From: Bacillota bacterium
Lineage (GTDB): Bacteria > Bacillota > Clostridia > Peptostreptococcales > Anaerovoracaceae
DNA: 43,161 nt
Assembly (NCBI GenBank): GCA_017626845.1
Contig: JAGAHX010000002.1
Span: 1-43,161 of the forward strand
Direction of reading: 5' to 3'
The notes beneath the pieces are model-generated. The model ran no database searches. It worked only from the letters and a program-made list of their open reading frames with translations, and was not told the DNA's origin. Each line of letters begins with the position of its first letter. The first letter of the stretch is position 1. Below are positions 8,176 through 15,847 of this stretch, in pieces. A program made the position numbers and the translations under genes.

Positions 8176-9540
8176 CTACGGCCTGCGCAGATACCTGCCG
8201 CAGGTGCCGTCCAGGATCTCCTTTCCTTCTACGGCAGGTTTTCCGTCTACGATGACCCATGCAATGCCCTCCGGGGCAAGCTGCGGATGTTCAAACGTTG
8301 AATTATCATAGATCCGTTCATAATCGAAGATCGTAATGTCCGCATCGAAACCTTCCTTCAGGTATCCTTTACGGCTGTCAAGACGCAGGCGCTGCGCAGG
8401 CATCGATGTGATCTTGCGGATGCCGGTATAGAAGTCGCAGACCTTTTCATCCCGCACGTATCTGCCGAGAAATCGGGGGAACGTCCCCGCACCCCGGGGA
8501 TGACCCTTGTGATTCCGGTACAGGCCGTCGCTTGCGACCATCACCAAGGGGTGCGCCATGGCCAGCGCGATATCGTCTTCGCGCATCACGTGACAAATCA
8601 CGTACATGTGAGGATGGGTTTTGCGGACTTCGTAAAAGAGCTCCTCCGTGCAGCGGACGTGCTCGTAGGGCTCATCCGTCAGCTCCACGTCCGCGTACGA
8701 TGCGCCCAGACGCTCCAGCGCGCCCGGACCGAAGACATCGCTGCCGATATCCGTGGAAAACGCATTGTACGGATAGGCATCCACGGTCAGATCCAGACCT
8801 TCCTTCCGGTAGTGTTCGATCCGTTCCAGCGCCTCTTCCATATTGCCGTAGGCCGAACAGCTGGAAAGATGGGAGATCTGGAACGGAATGTCCAGTTCTC
8901 TGCCCAGCTGCGCCATCTCGTCGATGGAAGGGATCGCAAGATCGCCGTCTCTGCGGTAGTGAGCCGACAGCAGCAGATCCTTTCTGCCCAGGATATATTT
9001 GCAGATGCCCAGTTCCTCTTCGAAGGTCATGCCCTGGGCATATTCGATGCCGTAGGAAACGCCGATGGCGCCGTCGTCCACCGCATCCTTCACCATGCGG
9101 GCCATCTGTTCGATCTGCTCCGGCGTCGATTCTGCTCTCGTGTTGCGGTTGCCCACCTGCTCGCGCAGAAAATTGTGTCCGATATACGACAGATAGTTGA
9201 CGGGGCAGCCCTTTTTTGCGACTTCTGCCTCCATCTCGGCGGGATGCTGCCGGTTGGAGCCGCAGTTGCCGATGACCGCCGTGGTGACGCCCATGCGCAG
9301 CATGCATTTGGAGATGTCCCATTCCTGCTTCTTCGTGACCGCGAAATCCTCTTCGTGCATATGAATGTCGATAAAACCGGGAGAGACCATATGGCCCTTC
9401 GCGTCGATCACCTGCGCTGCATCGGGAAGATCTTTGCCGATGCAGGCGATCTTACCGTCTTTTATACCGAGTTCCAGGTCCAGAAGACGGTCGTTTTCTG
9501 CGTCTATCAGTTTTCCGTTGATGATCTTACTATCCAGCAT
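8176..9540 (-). CDS. N-acyl-D-amino-acid deacylase (D-aminoacylase family), paralogue 2
   Basis: A 454-residue amidohydrolase, the same length as the paralogue at 5189-6553 and collinear with it throughout: LDSKIINGKLIDAENDRLLD, SPGFIDIHMHEEDFAV, GNCGSNRQHP, SYGIEYAQGMTFEEE, QISHLSSCSAYG and the ITSMPAQRLRLDSRKGYLKEG ending. Expected reaction and location are the same: release of D-amino acids from N-acyl forms in the cytoplasm. The ATG at 9540 is chosen over an upstream in-frame codon at 9600 because GGAGG stands just before it, and because the start then matches paralogue 1. It has its own terminator and so is probably expressed apart from the transporter unit. Confidence 0.9.
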   Translation of the reverse strand: MLDSKIINGKLIDAENDRLLDLELGIKDGKIACIGKDLPDAAQVIDAKGHMVSPGFIDIHMHEEDFAVTKKQEWDISKCMLRMGVTTAVIGNCGSNRQHPAEMEAEVAKKGCPVNYLSYIGHNFLREQVGNRNTRAESTPEQIEQMARMVKDAVDDGAIGVSYGIEYAQGMTFEEELGICKYILGRKDLLLSAHYRRDGDLAIPSIDEMAQLGRELDIPFQISHLSSCSAYGNMEEALERIEHYRKEGLDLTVDAYPYNAFSTDIGSDVFGPGALERLGASYADVELTDEPYEHVRCTEELFYEVRKTHPHMYVICHVMREDDIALAMAHPLVMVASDGLYRNHKGHPRGAGTFPRFLGRYVRDEKVCDFYTGIRKITSMPAQRLRLDSRKGYLKEGFDADITIFDYERIYDNSTFEHPQLAPEGIAWVIVDGKPAVEGKEILDGTCGRYLRRP

Positions 9541-9568
9541 AGATGCCTCCATTTCGTGCTTTCCGGAT

Positions 9569-9597
9569 AAAAAAACGGCATGGGAAGACCCATGCCG
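9569..9597 (-). terminator. Terminator of ybaK
   Basis: CGGCATGGG (9576-9584) pairs with CCCATGCCG (9589-9597), loop AAGA. The minus strand continues with seven T residues. The core is identical to the hairpin at 6584-6611. Confidence 0.85.
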
Positions 9598-9606
9598 CAT
9601 CGCGTT

Positions 9607-10083
9607 CTATTCTTCTCCCAGGATCTTGCAGACGTCCACCCAGCCTTTGCAAGGGGTGTACTTTTCCAGGATCTCGGGGCTGGAATCGAAAGTCGTATAG
9701 TCATCGCCGGCTGCGGAATGGACCATCTCGAAACGTTTGAGGGACACGTCCAGATAGACGTCGATGCCCTCGTTGATGCCGAAGGCGCATACGCCGCCGG
9801 GCTCGTGGCCGATGAGCTCCTGCACCAGATCTCTGGGCACCATGCTGGGCTTGGTGTGGAAGTAGCTCTTGAACTTGCTGCTGTTTACCTTGGTGTCGCC
9901 AGCCATGACGATCATGATGGGCTTGCCGTCCACCATAAAGGTGAGGGATTTCGCGATCTCCGCCTCGGTGCAGCCGATGGACTTCGCCGCGTCTTCCACG
10001 GTATCGATGTACAGCTCTCTGTGGTGCACGTATTCCATGCCGCCCACTTTTTCCAGATATGCTTTCGCGCGTTCGTAAGACAT
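9607..10083 (-). CDS. YbaK/EbsC (ProRS INS-type) aminoacyl-tRNA deacylase
   Basis: A 158-residue single-domain protein of the YbaK/EbsC family, which clears mischarged tRNA such as Cys-tRNA(Pro) or Ala-tRNA(Pro). It has the conserved pattern: EAEIAKSLTFMVDGKPIMIVMAGD with the key lysine in AKSL, then KVNSSKFKSYF, and GHEPGGVCAFGI near residue 93. The ribosome binding site AGGAG is well placed. It begins 9 bases after smpB ends and closes the rluA-lepB-smpB-ybaK operon, all linked to translation or secretion. The specific tRNA target is not readable. Confidence 0.9.
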   Translation of the reverse strand: MSYERAKAYLEKVGGMEYVHHRELYIDTVEDAAKSIGCTEAEIAKSLTFMVDGKPIMIVMAGDTKVNSSKFKSYFHTKPSMVPRDLVQELIGHEPGGVCAFGINEGIDVYLDVSLKRFEMVHSAAGDDYTTFDSSPEILEKYTPCKGWVDVCKILGEE

Positions 10084-10092
10084 GTGTTTCTC

Positions 10093-10542
10093 CTATTTGT
10101 TCTTCATGCTGCGCTCCATGTTCCTGGCAGCGTCTTTTTTTGCGATGTCCGCCCGTTTATCGTAGAGTTTTTTGCCTCTTGCTACGGCAAGTTCCAGTTT
10201 TACAAGTCCTTTATGGTTCAGGTAGACCTTCGAAGGCACCAGCGTAAGCCCGTCCTGCATGACGGCGGTCTCCAGCCGGCGGATCTCTCCTTTGTGCAGC
10301 AGCAGCTTCTTGGGGCGCATCGGGTCCGTGTTGAACCGGTTGCCCATTGCATAGGGCGCTATGTTCATGTTGTAGACGAAGACCTCGCCCTTCTCCACCT
10401 TGGCGAAGGAATCCCGCAGGTTGACGCCGCCGCCCCGCACGGATTTGATCTCCGTGCCGGTGAGCACGATGCCCGCCTCATAGGTGTCCTCGAAAAAGTA
10501 GTCGTGGCGCGCCTTCTTGTTGTTTGCGATCAGTTTTTCCAT
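10093..10542 (-). CDS. smpB: SsrA-binding protein SmpB
   Basis: This 149-residue protein binds tmRNA and brings it to stalled ribosomes for trans-translation. The start [21 protein letters not shown] followed by [14 protein letters not shown] is the classic SmpB beta-barrel opening. [14 protein letters not shown] and the basic tail ([18 protein letters not shown]) are also typical. Length fits the family. GGAGG is somewhat far from the ATG and lies within the end of lepB, as expected for coupled translation. Confidence 0.97.
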   Translation of the reverse strand: MEKLIANNKKARHDYFFEDTYEAGIVLTGTEIKSVRGGGVNLRDSFAKVEKGEVFVYNMNIAPYAMGNRFNTDPMRPKKLLLHKGEIRRLETAVMQDGLTLVPSKVYLNHKGLVKLELAVARGKKLYDKRADIAKKDAARNMERSMKNK

Positions 10543-10545
10543 GGA

Positions 10546-11172
10546 TCAGTACAATCCTCCGATGCGGGAGAACGGGAACAGCCGGAACACCGCTTTTCCC
10601 AGTACGTCGCCCTCGTTTACGAGACCGATCGCGCTGTCCCTGCTGTCGCGGGAATTCTGCCGGTTGTCGCCCATGCAGAACAGTTTGCCCTCCGGCACGT
10701 AGACCTCGTCCATCTCCGTATTGGTGTAGCCGTCCTTCGTGTAGGGTTCGTCCTGGGCCTCGCCGTTGATGTAGACGACGCCGCCCGTAATGGAGATCGT
10801 GTCGCCGGGGATGGCGATGATCCGCTTGACCAGCAGCTTCTCGGAGCCGTCGGACGTCGTAAGAGAACTGTGGAACACGATGATGTCGCCTCGCTGCGGA
10901 TCGCCGAACAGGCGGTAGCTCTGCTTGCTGATGAACAGGTAATCGTTGGCGATCAGCGTATTTTCCATGCTGTGCTCCTGCACGATGGTGGGCTTGATGA
11001 ACTGCAGCACCAGGAAGGCGACGACGACCGCGATGAGGATATCCTTGATCCATTCCTTCGCGTTCTCGCTCAAGCCCTTCTTTTCCGGCGCAGCAGCCGG
11101 TTCTGGCGGATTCGTCTGCTCCGGTTCGACCGCTTCGATCGGTTCCTTCTGTTCCATGGGTGTCTCGTTCAT
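10546..11172 (-). CDS. lepB: Signal peptidase I
   Basis: A 208-residue type I signal peptidase, which cuts signal peptides from exported proteins at the outer face of the membrane. The N-terminal 40 residues are Glu/Pro-rich and cytoplasmic, followed by one membrane helix at about 42-60. The catalytic serine is Ser68 in QEHSMENTL and the lysine is Lys116 in LLVKRIIAIPGD. GDNRQNSRDSR is the conserved box near the end. The ATG at 11172 overlaps the rluA stop as ATGA and has AAGGAG eight bases upstream, so it is preferred over an upstream in-frame codon at 11217. Confidence 0.96.
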   Translation of the reverse strand: MNETPMEQKEPIEAVEPEQTNPPEPAAAPEKKGLSENAKEWIKDILIAVVVAFLVLQFIKPTIVQEHSMENTLIANDYLFISKQSYRLFGDPQRGDIIVFHSSLTTSDGSEKLLVKRIIAIPGDTISITGGVVYINGEAQDEPYTKDGYTNTEMDEVYVPEGKLFCMGDNRQNSRDSRDSAIGLVNEGDVLGKAVFRLFPFSRIGGLY

Positions 11173-12152
11173 TCTATGATCTCCTTGCCGAATAATTCTT
11201 TCTGGATAAAGGCCCACTGGGGCGGCAGCGGTGCTTTCGCCTCTTTGCCGTTCAGATAAGCCAGGGGTTCGGGCAGGCCGGTAAAGACCAGGCGCCCTGC
11301 ATGCAGCAGCTGCGTCGTGAGGCCGGTGCGCTGCGCGATGCTTTCGTTGACCCGGCGATCGCCGTATTTCGCGTCGCCGATGAGGGGGTATCCCGCGTAT
11401 TTCAGATGGGCGCGGATCTGGTGGCTGCGGCCGGTCACGAGTTCGACCTCGACCAGGGTAAAGCCGTTCGCCGCGTGCAGCGGCCGGACGATGGTCTCGA
11501 TGTATTTGCCTTCCGCTGCGGTCTGAGGCAGCACCCGGACCTTGTTGCTCTTTTCGTCCTTCAGCAGTTTATTCTTCAGATGCAGCGGCTTTTCCAGCTC
11601 ATTGCACACAATGGTGTAGTAGATCTTCGTAAACCCGCTGTCTTTCGCGATCTCTGCGCTCAGGGTGCGCAGCGCCTGCGCGTTCTTGCCGAACACCACG
11701 AGGCCTGTCGTATTGCGGTCCAGCCGGTGTACGGGAGAAGGCACGAAGCTCTTTTCCAGACGGGGCACGTATTCGCCCTTTTCGATGAGATAGTCCACCG
11801 CCTGATTAGCCAGCGTATCCTTCTTTTCGGTGCTGTCGCCGTGGACGAGAAGGCCGAAGGGCTTACAGAGCACCAGCACGTTTTCGTCCTCGTAGGCGAC
11901 CGTAAACTGGCGCTTGGCGGCATGGGTCCGCTTCTTCTTCGTGAGCTTGTCCAGATCCTCTTCGCCCAGATAGATCTGAAGCACGTCCCCTTCCGAAAGC
12001 AGCGTCTCTTCCTTCGCGCGCTTGCCGTTCACCTTTACGTCCTTGCGGACCGCCTTATACACCAGGCTGAGGGGCGCGTTGCACAGGTATTTCTTCAGGA
12101 AGCGGTCCAGCCGCTGTCCTGCGTCGTTTGCGGTTATCGTTACCTCTCTCAT
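11169..12152 (-). CDS. RluA-family 23S rRNA pseudouridine synthase
   Basis: A 327-residue enzyme with an N-terminal S4 RNA-binding domain (about residues 1-65, including GQRLDRFLKKYL and KVNGKRAKEE) and a catalytic RluA domain. The catalytic aspartate lies in VHRLDRNTTGLVVFGK, with GRSHQIRAHLKYAGYPLIGD further on. It modifies uridines in rRNA or tRNA; the site is unknown (RluC/RluD-like layout). The ATG at 12152 lies 9 bases after a TATACT box with no ribosome binding site between, so the message is probably leaderless. Its stop overlaps the lepB start. Confidence 0.94.
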   Translation of the reverse strand: MREVTITANDAGQRLDRFLKKYLCNAPLSLVYKAVRKDVKVNGKRAKEETLLSEGDVLQIYLGEEDLDKLTKKKRTHAAKRQFTVAYEDENVLVLCKPFGLLVHGDSTEKKDTLANQAVDYLIEKGEYVPRLEKSFVPSPVHRLDRNTTGLVVFGKNAQALRTLSAEIAKDSGFTKIYYTIVCNELEKPLHLKNKLLKDEKSNKVRVLPQTAAEGKYIETIVRPLHAANGFTLVEVELVTGRSHQIRAHLKYAGYPLIGDAKYGDRRVNESIAQRTGLTTQLLHAGRLVFTGLPEPLAYLNGKEAKAPLPPQWAFIQKELFGKEIIE

Positions 12153-12161
12153 AACTAAAAC

Positions 12162-12172
12162 AGTATACCATA
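12162..12172 (-). promoter_or_regulatory. Extended -10 promoter of rluA, leaderless layout
   Basis: The minus strand reads TATGGTATACT, then 9 bases (GTTTTAGTT), then ATG. Transcription should start within a few bases of the start codon. The bases from GGGGCC to ATG closely match those before ecfA1. Confidence 0.65.
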
Positions 12173-12231
12173 AAAGGCCCCGATGTGATAAACTAATTGA
12201 AGGTATTGGAATTTACAGAAAGGGGAAACGC

Positions 12232-12759
12232 ATGAGAAAGATCAAAGATCTGATATACGACTACAACGACATCTTCGTGGCCCTGCTCATCATCGCTGCG
12301 GCGGCTGCGATCATTTTCTGGCGGGTCACCGACATCATGGCCTATCCGGAATATCTGGCAGGCAAGGAAGAGACCCAGACCGGCGACGTGGACTTCTCCG
12401 ACGTGGACCTGACGCCGGTGGACATCGAACCGTTCAACGAGAACCCGGACGAGATCACGACGGACGGCAGCGGCGAGGACCAGACCGAGCAGCAGACGCC
12501 GGCGGAAGAGACCCAGGCTCCGGAAGAGACGGCCCAGCCCGCACAGACCGATGCGGATGGAAACTACGTCGTGGAGATCCCGAAAGGATCTTCCGCCCAG
12601 GGCATCGCCCGCATCCTGAAGGACCAGGGCATCATCTCCGACATCGACGCCTTTATGGACGTCGTCGAGCAGATGGGCGCCACGATGCAGATGAAATACG
12701 GCACCTATAAGATCCCGCAAGGCAGCAGCGCCGAGCAGATCATCAATATACTCATTTAG
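12232..12759 (+). CDS. Short membrane-anchored MltG/YceG-like protein lacking the catalytic domain
   Basis: This 175-residue protein has a cytoplasmic start, one membrane helix at about residues 17-35, an acidic Thr/Glu/Pro-rich linker (about 50-108), and a C-terminal domain of about 65 residues. That domain (VVEIPKGSSAQGIARILKDQ then GIISDIDAFMDVV and YGTYKIPQGSSAEQIINIL) matches the LysM-like N-terminal part of MltG, the endolytic murein transglycosylase. The catalytic YceG domain that normally follows is absent, and the gene ends cleanly nine bases before fba. AGAAAGGGG precedes the ATG. Short versions are seen in other Bacillota; function is unknown. Confidence 0.85.
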   Translation: MRKIKDLIYDYNDIFVALLIIAAAAAIIFWRVTDIMAYPEYLAGKEETQTGDVDFSDVDLTPVDIEPFNENPDEITTDGSGEDQTEQQTPAEETQAPEETAQPAQTDADGNYVVEIPKGSSAQGIARILKDQGIISDIDAFMDVVEQMGATMQMKYGTYKIPQGSSAEQIINILI

Positions 12760-12768
12760 GAGGAAACT

Positions 12769-13698
12769 ATGGCACTTGTAACCACCAAAGAAATGTTCGC
12801 GAAGGCTCTGAACAAAGATTATGCAGTCGGCGCCTTCAACGTCAATAACATGGAGATCATCCAGGGCATCGTGGAAGCGGCCCAGGAAGAGAACGCACCC
12901 CTCATCCTGCAGGTCTCCGCAGGCGCCCGCAAATACGCGAAGCCCGCTTATCTGACGAAGCTGGTCGAGGCAGCCATGATCGACACGGGTCTGGATATCT
13001 GCCTGCACCTGGACCACGGCGAAGATTTCGACATCTGCAAAAAGTGCGTGGACGACGGATTTACCTCCGTCATGATCGACGGCTCCAAGCACGAATTTGA
13101 GGACAATATCCGGCTCACGAAGGAAGTCGTGGAATATGCCCACGCCCACGGCGTTGTCGTCGAAGCGGAACTGGGCAAGCTGGCCGGGGTGGAAGACAAT
13201 ATCAACGTCGACGCCCGTTCCGCCACGTTCACCGTTCCCGAAGAGGCGGCGGAATTCGTAGAGCGCACCGGCGTAGATTCCCTGGCCGTCGCCATCGGCA
13301 CCAGCCACGGCGCCTATAAATTCAAAGGCACGCCCTATCTGGACTTCGAAAGACTGGAAGCGATCCACAAGCTCATCCCCGACACCCCGCTGGTCTTGCA
13401 CGGCGCATCCACCGTTCTGCCCGAATTCGTCGCCCGCTGCAACGAGTACGGCGGCAACATCCCCGGCGCCCAGGGCGTTCCCGAGGAGATGATCCTGGAA
13501 GCGGTCAAGCACGGCGTCTGCAAGGTCAACATCGACACCGACCTGCGTCTGGCCATGACCGCGGAGATCCGCCGCCACCTGGTCGAGCATCCCGAGGACT
13601 TCGACCCCAGAAAGTATCTGGGACCGGCCAGAGATGCCATCAAGCGCATGGTGCAGCACAAGATCCGCAACGTGCTGAACGCAAGCGGCCAGAGATAA
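12769..13698 (+). CDS. fba: Class II fructose-bisphosphate aldolase
   Basis: A 309-residue zinc aldolase that splits fructose 1,6-bisphosphate into the two triose phosphates. Visible motifs: GAFNVNNMEIIQGIVEAA at the start, CLHLDHGEDFDICKKCVDDG with the zinc ligands near residues 80-85, VEAELGKLAGVED, AIGTSHGAYKF, LVLHGAST and GVCKVNIDTDLR. AGGAGG lies just before the ATG. It probably shares a transcript with the MltG-like gene and ends at the terminator at 13718-13754. gapA, the next glycolytic step, lies nearby on the other strand. Confidence 0.97.
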   Translation: MALVTTKEMFAKALNKDYAVGAFNVNNMEIIQGIVEAAQEENAPLILQVSAGARKYAKPAYLTKLVEAAMIDTGLDICLHLDHGEDFDICKKCVDDGFTSVMIDGSKHEFEDNIRLTKEVVEYAHAHGVVVEAELGKLAGVEDNINVDARSATFTVPEEAAEFVERTGVDSLAVAIGTSHGAYKFKGTPYLDFERLEAIHKLIPDTPLVLHGASTVLPEFVARCNEYGGNIPGAQGVPEEMILEAVKHGVCKVNIDTDLRLAMTAEIRRHLVEHPEDFDPRKYLGPARDAIKRMVQHKIRNVLNASGQR

Positions 13699-13717
13699 AT
13701 AATTGACAATATTGCTA

Positions 13718-13754
13718 AAAGATGGTATTCATATTACATGAATACCATCTTTTT
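13718..13754 (+). terminator. Terminator of fba; its 3' arm contains a start codon
   Basis: AAAGATGGTATTCAT (13718-13732) pairs perfectly over 15 bases with ATGAATACCATCTTT (13738-13752) around a 5-base loop, followed by more T. The first bases of the 3' arm are the ATG of the next gene. Confidence 0.88.
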
Positions 13755-14184
13755 ACTTTGGACGATCTTCTGGCTGCTGCGCATTACGATCGAGGACATC
13801 CGTTCCTTTACGATCCCCAACCGGTTTACGCTGGCCATCCTGCTGGCTGCGCCCTTCCTGAGCGCAGCGCCGGCCGGGATGCGTCTTCTTGCAGCCGTGC
13901 TCCCCTTCTGCCTCGTTCCGTTTCTGGGCATGGGCGATGTAAAGCTGTACAGCGCCCTGGGATTCTGCCTCGGCCCCGCGCCGCTGCTCCGCATCGCCTG
14001 CGGCTCTCTGCTGGCAGGCGGGATCTATGCCGCAGCGCTGCTGATCCTCCGGAAAGCAAAGAAAAAGGACCGGATAGCATTCGGTCCTTTTATCGCAGCG
14101 TCTGCTGCCGTAATTCTACTTATGCCTTACTTCGCGTCGACGGATGCCATGTGGGCGATCAGCCGCAGCATGTTGGCGGTGTAG
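13738..14184 (+). CDS. A24 prepilin peptidase-like membrane protein
   Basis: A 148-residue membrane protein that looks like the catalytic domain alone of type IV prepilin peptidases (A24 aspartic membrane proteases). The two catalytic aspartates are visible in IEDIRSFTIPNR (about residue 20) and FLGMGDVKLYSALG (about residue 64). The N-terminal methylase-type domain of PilD is absent, as in short TadV/FlaK-like forms. No pilin or Tad genes are seen in this window. The ATG lies inside the fba terminator hairpin, without a good ribosome binding site, and there is no other start codon upstream in frame. The last 58 bases overlap gapA on the other strand. It may be poorly or conditionally expressed. 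Confidence 0.82.
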   Translation: MNTIFLLWTIFWLLRITIEDIRSFTIPNRFTLAILLAAPFLSAAPAGMRLLAAVLPFCLVPFLGMGDVKLYSALGFCLGPAPLLRIACGSLLAGGIYAAALLILRKAKKKDRIAFGPFIAASAAVILLMPYFASTDAMWAISRSMLAV

Positions 14185-15146
14185 CCCCACTCGTTGTCGT
14201 AGAAAGCGACGAGCTTGAACCAGTATTCGTTCATTTCGATGCCCTGGCGCGCGTCGAAGCAGGTCGGGGTGGAAGCGCCGATAAAGTCGGAGGAGACGAC
14301 TTCGTCGTCCACGTATTCGATGACGCCCTTCATGTAGGTCTCGGAAGCCTTCTTCACCTTTTCGCAGATGTCTGCGTAGTGGGTCGGCTTCTCCAGCTTA
14401 ACGTTCAGGTCGATGACAGATACGTCCGCGATGGGCACGCGGTAGGCGATGCCGGTGAGTTTGCCCTGGATCTCAGGGATGACCAGACCAACGGCCTTCG
14501 CAGCGCCGGTCGCCGTCGGGATGATGTTGCCGAAGACGGAACGGCCCGTTCTCCAGTCCTTCAGAGACTTGGCGTCGACGACCTTCTGCTTGGCGGTCGC
14601 CGCGTGAATGGTGGACATCAGACCGCCGTCGATGCCGTATTCGTTCTGCAGAACCTTGCACAGAGGCGCCAGGCAGTTCGTGGTGCAGCTGGCTGCGGAG
14701 ACGATATCCATGGAGCTATCGTATTTGTCCTGGTTGACGCCGTAGACGAATGTCGGGGTCACCTTATCCTTGGCCGGAGCGGACATGATGACTTTCTTCG
14801 CACCGCCGACGAAGTGGGCCTTCGCATCCTCGGACTTTACGTAAGCGCCGGTGGCGTCGATGATGTATTCCGCACCGAGCTCCTTCCAGGGGATCTTGGA
14901 GGCGTCGCCTTCGCTGTAGACAAGGATCTTCTTGCCGTCGATGATGATGCCGTCCTCCGCCTTCTCCAGCTTGCCGGGGAAACGTCCGTAGACGGTGTCG
15001 TATTTGATCATGTAGAGCATGTAGTCGATGTCCGCTTCGCGCTTTGCGATCGCGACGACGTCGAATACTTCCGGCTGCTGCAGAGCGATGCGCAGAGCGA
15101 TGCTGCCGATGCGGCCGAAGCCGTTGATTCCTAACTTAATAGCCAT
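14127..15146 (-). CDS. gap: Type I glyceraldehyde-3-phosphate dehydrogenase with unusual cofactor loop
   Basis: A 339-residue enzyme that oxidises glyceraldehyde 3-phosphate to 1,3-bisphosphoglycerate. The NAD-binding GINGFGRIG, catalytic Cys154 in SAASCTTNCLAP, His181 in MSTIHAATAKQ, and FYDNEWGY near the end are all present. The loop after the second beta strand reads VVAIAKREADIDYM, where common family members have an aspartate (as in VAINDL) that excludes NADP. Here Ala-Lys-Arg occupies the place, so the cofactor may differ. The ATG at 15146 has GAGGAGGAGAAA directly upstream. It follows trmB by 44 bases and may be co-transcribed with the ecf operon. Confidence 0.95.
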   Translation of the reverse strand: MAIKLGINGFGRIGSIALRIALQQPEVFDVVAIAKREADIDYMLYMIKYDTVYGRFPGKLEKAEDGIIIDGKKILVYSEGDASKIPWKELGAEYIIDATGAYVKSEDAKAHFVGGAKKVIMSAPAKDKVTPTFVYGVNQDKYDSSMDIVSAASCTTNCLAPLCKVLQNEYGIDGGLMSTIHAATAKQKVVDAKSLKDWRTGRSVFGNIIPTATGAAKAVGLVIPEIQGKLTGIAYRVPIADVSVIDLNVKLEKPTHYADICEKVKKASETYMKGVIEYVDDEVVSSDFIGASTPTCFDARQGIEMNEYWFKLVAFYDNEWGYTANMLRLIAHMASVDAK

Positions 15147-15190
15147 TTTCTCCTCCTCATTGGCCGCACAGGGCGGTCCCAACCTCTCAG

Positions 15191-15847
15191 CTATTCGTTA
15201 CATTTTTTCAAAACTGCCTGCAGGCAGTTGATGGACTTGCCTCTCGCGGAGAACTTCTGCTCGTACTCCGTCGCCACGTTCCATTCCGCGTAGGGACTGT
15301 GGTGGAGGTCCCGGGTGACCCAGCGGATCAGCAGGCCGCGGCTGCGGATCTCCTCCAGGGAGTAGTCGAACAATCCGTCGTTATCCGTCTTGAACTGCAG
15401 TACGGCACCAGGCGCCGCACAGGCTTCATATGCCTTCAGTTTTTCCCGGTACGTAAGTCTGCGCTTGGCGTTGCGGGCTTTCGGCCAGGGATCACTGAAG
15501 TTCAGGTAGATGCGGTCCAGTTCCCCTTCGGCGAAGAAGTCCCGCGCATCCACGATATAATCCATTATAACAAGAAGATTGGAAAGATTATAGTCCTTTG
15601 CCTTTTGCAGGATGCGGACGTTGATCTTTTTTCCGCCTTCCACCGCGATGAAATTCACATCCGGATGCAGACGGGCCATCTCACAGATAAACCGGCCCTT
15701 GCCGGAACCGATCTCCAGATGCAGCGGTAAGCTGGGATCCGCAAAGGCGCTGCGCCAGCTTCCCCGCTTTGCTTTCGGGTCATCCGCGATCCAGGCGCTG
15801 CAGTCCGCCGCGATCGCATCTCTGTTTTTTACACTTCGCTGTCTCAT
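15191..15847 (-). CDS. trmB: tRNA (guanine-N7)-methyltransferase
   Basis: A 218-residue SAM-dependent enzyme that methylates G46 of tRNA. It has the SAM-binding LHLEIGSGKGRFICEMA, then FIAVEGGKKINVRILQKA, and the family mark IYLNFSDPWPKARNAKRRLT. The length is usual. The start abuts the end of ecfT with no gap, so it is part of the ecf operon. Confidence 0.96.
   Translation of the reverse strand: MRQRSVKNRDAIAADCSAWIADDPKAKRGSWRSAFADPSLPLHLEIGSGKGRFICEMARLHPDVNFIAVEGGKKINVRILQKAKDYNLSNLLVIMDYIVDARDFFAEGELDRIYLNFSDPWPKARNAKRRLTYREKLKAYEACAAPGAVLQFKTDNDGLFDYSLEEIRSRGLLIRWVTRDLHHSPYAEWNVATEYEQKFSARGKSINCLQAVLKKCNE

Noticed and set aside
9541-9600. Longer start for deacylase 2 at 9600
   Set aside because: It would include the ybaK terminator hairpin and lacks agreement with the paralogue; the ATG at 9540 has GGAGG.
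12193-13659. A 488-codon open frame on the minus strand
   Set aside because: It is antisense to fba and the MltG-like gene, which both have ribosome binding sites and family motifs.
13722-15134. A 470-codon open frame on the plus strand
   Set aside because: It runs antisense through gap and out of frame through the prepilin peptidase gene; no family motif is present.
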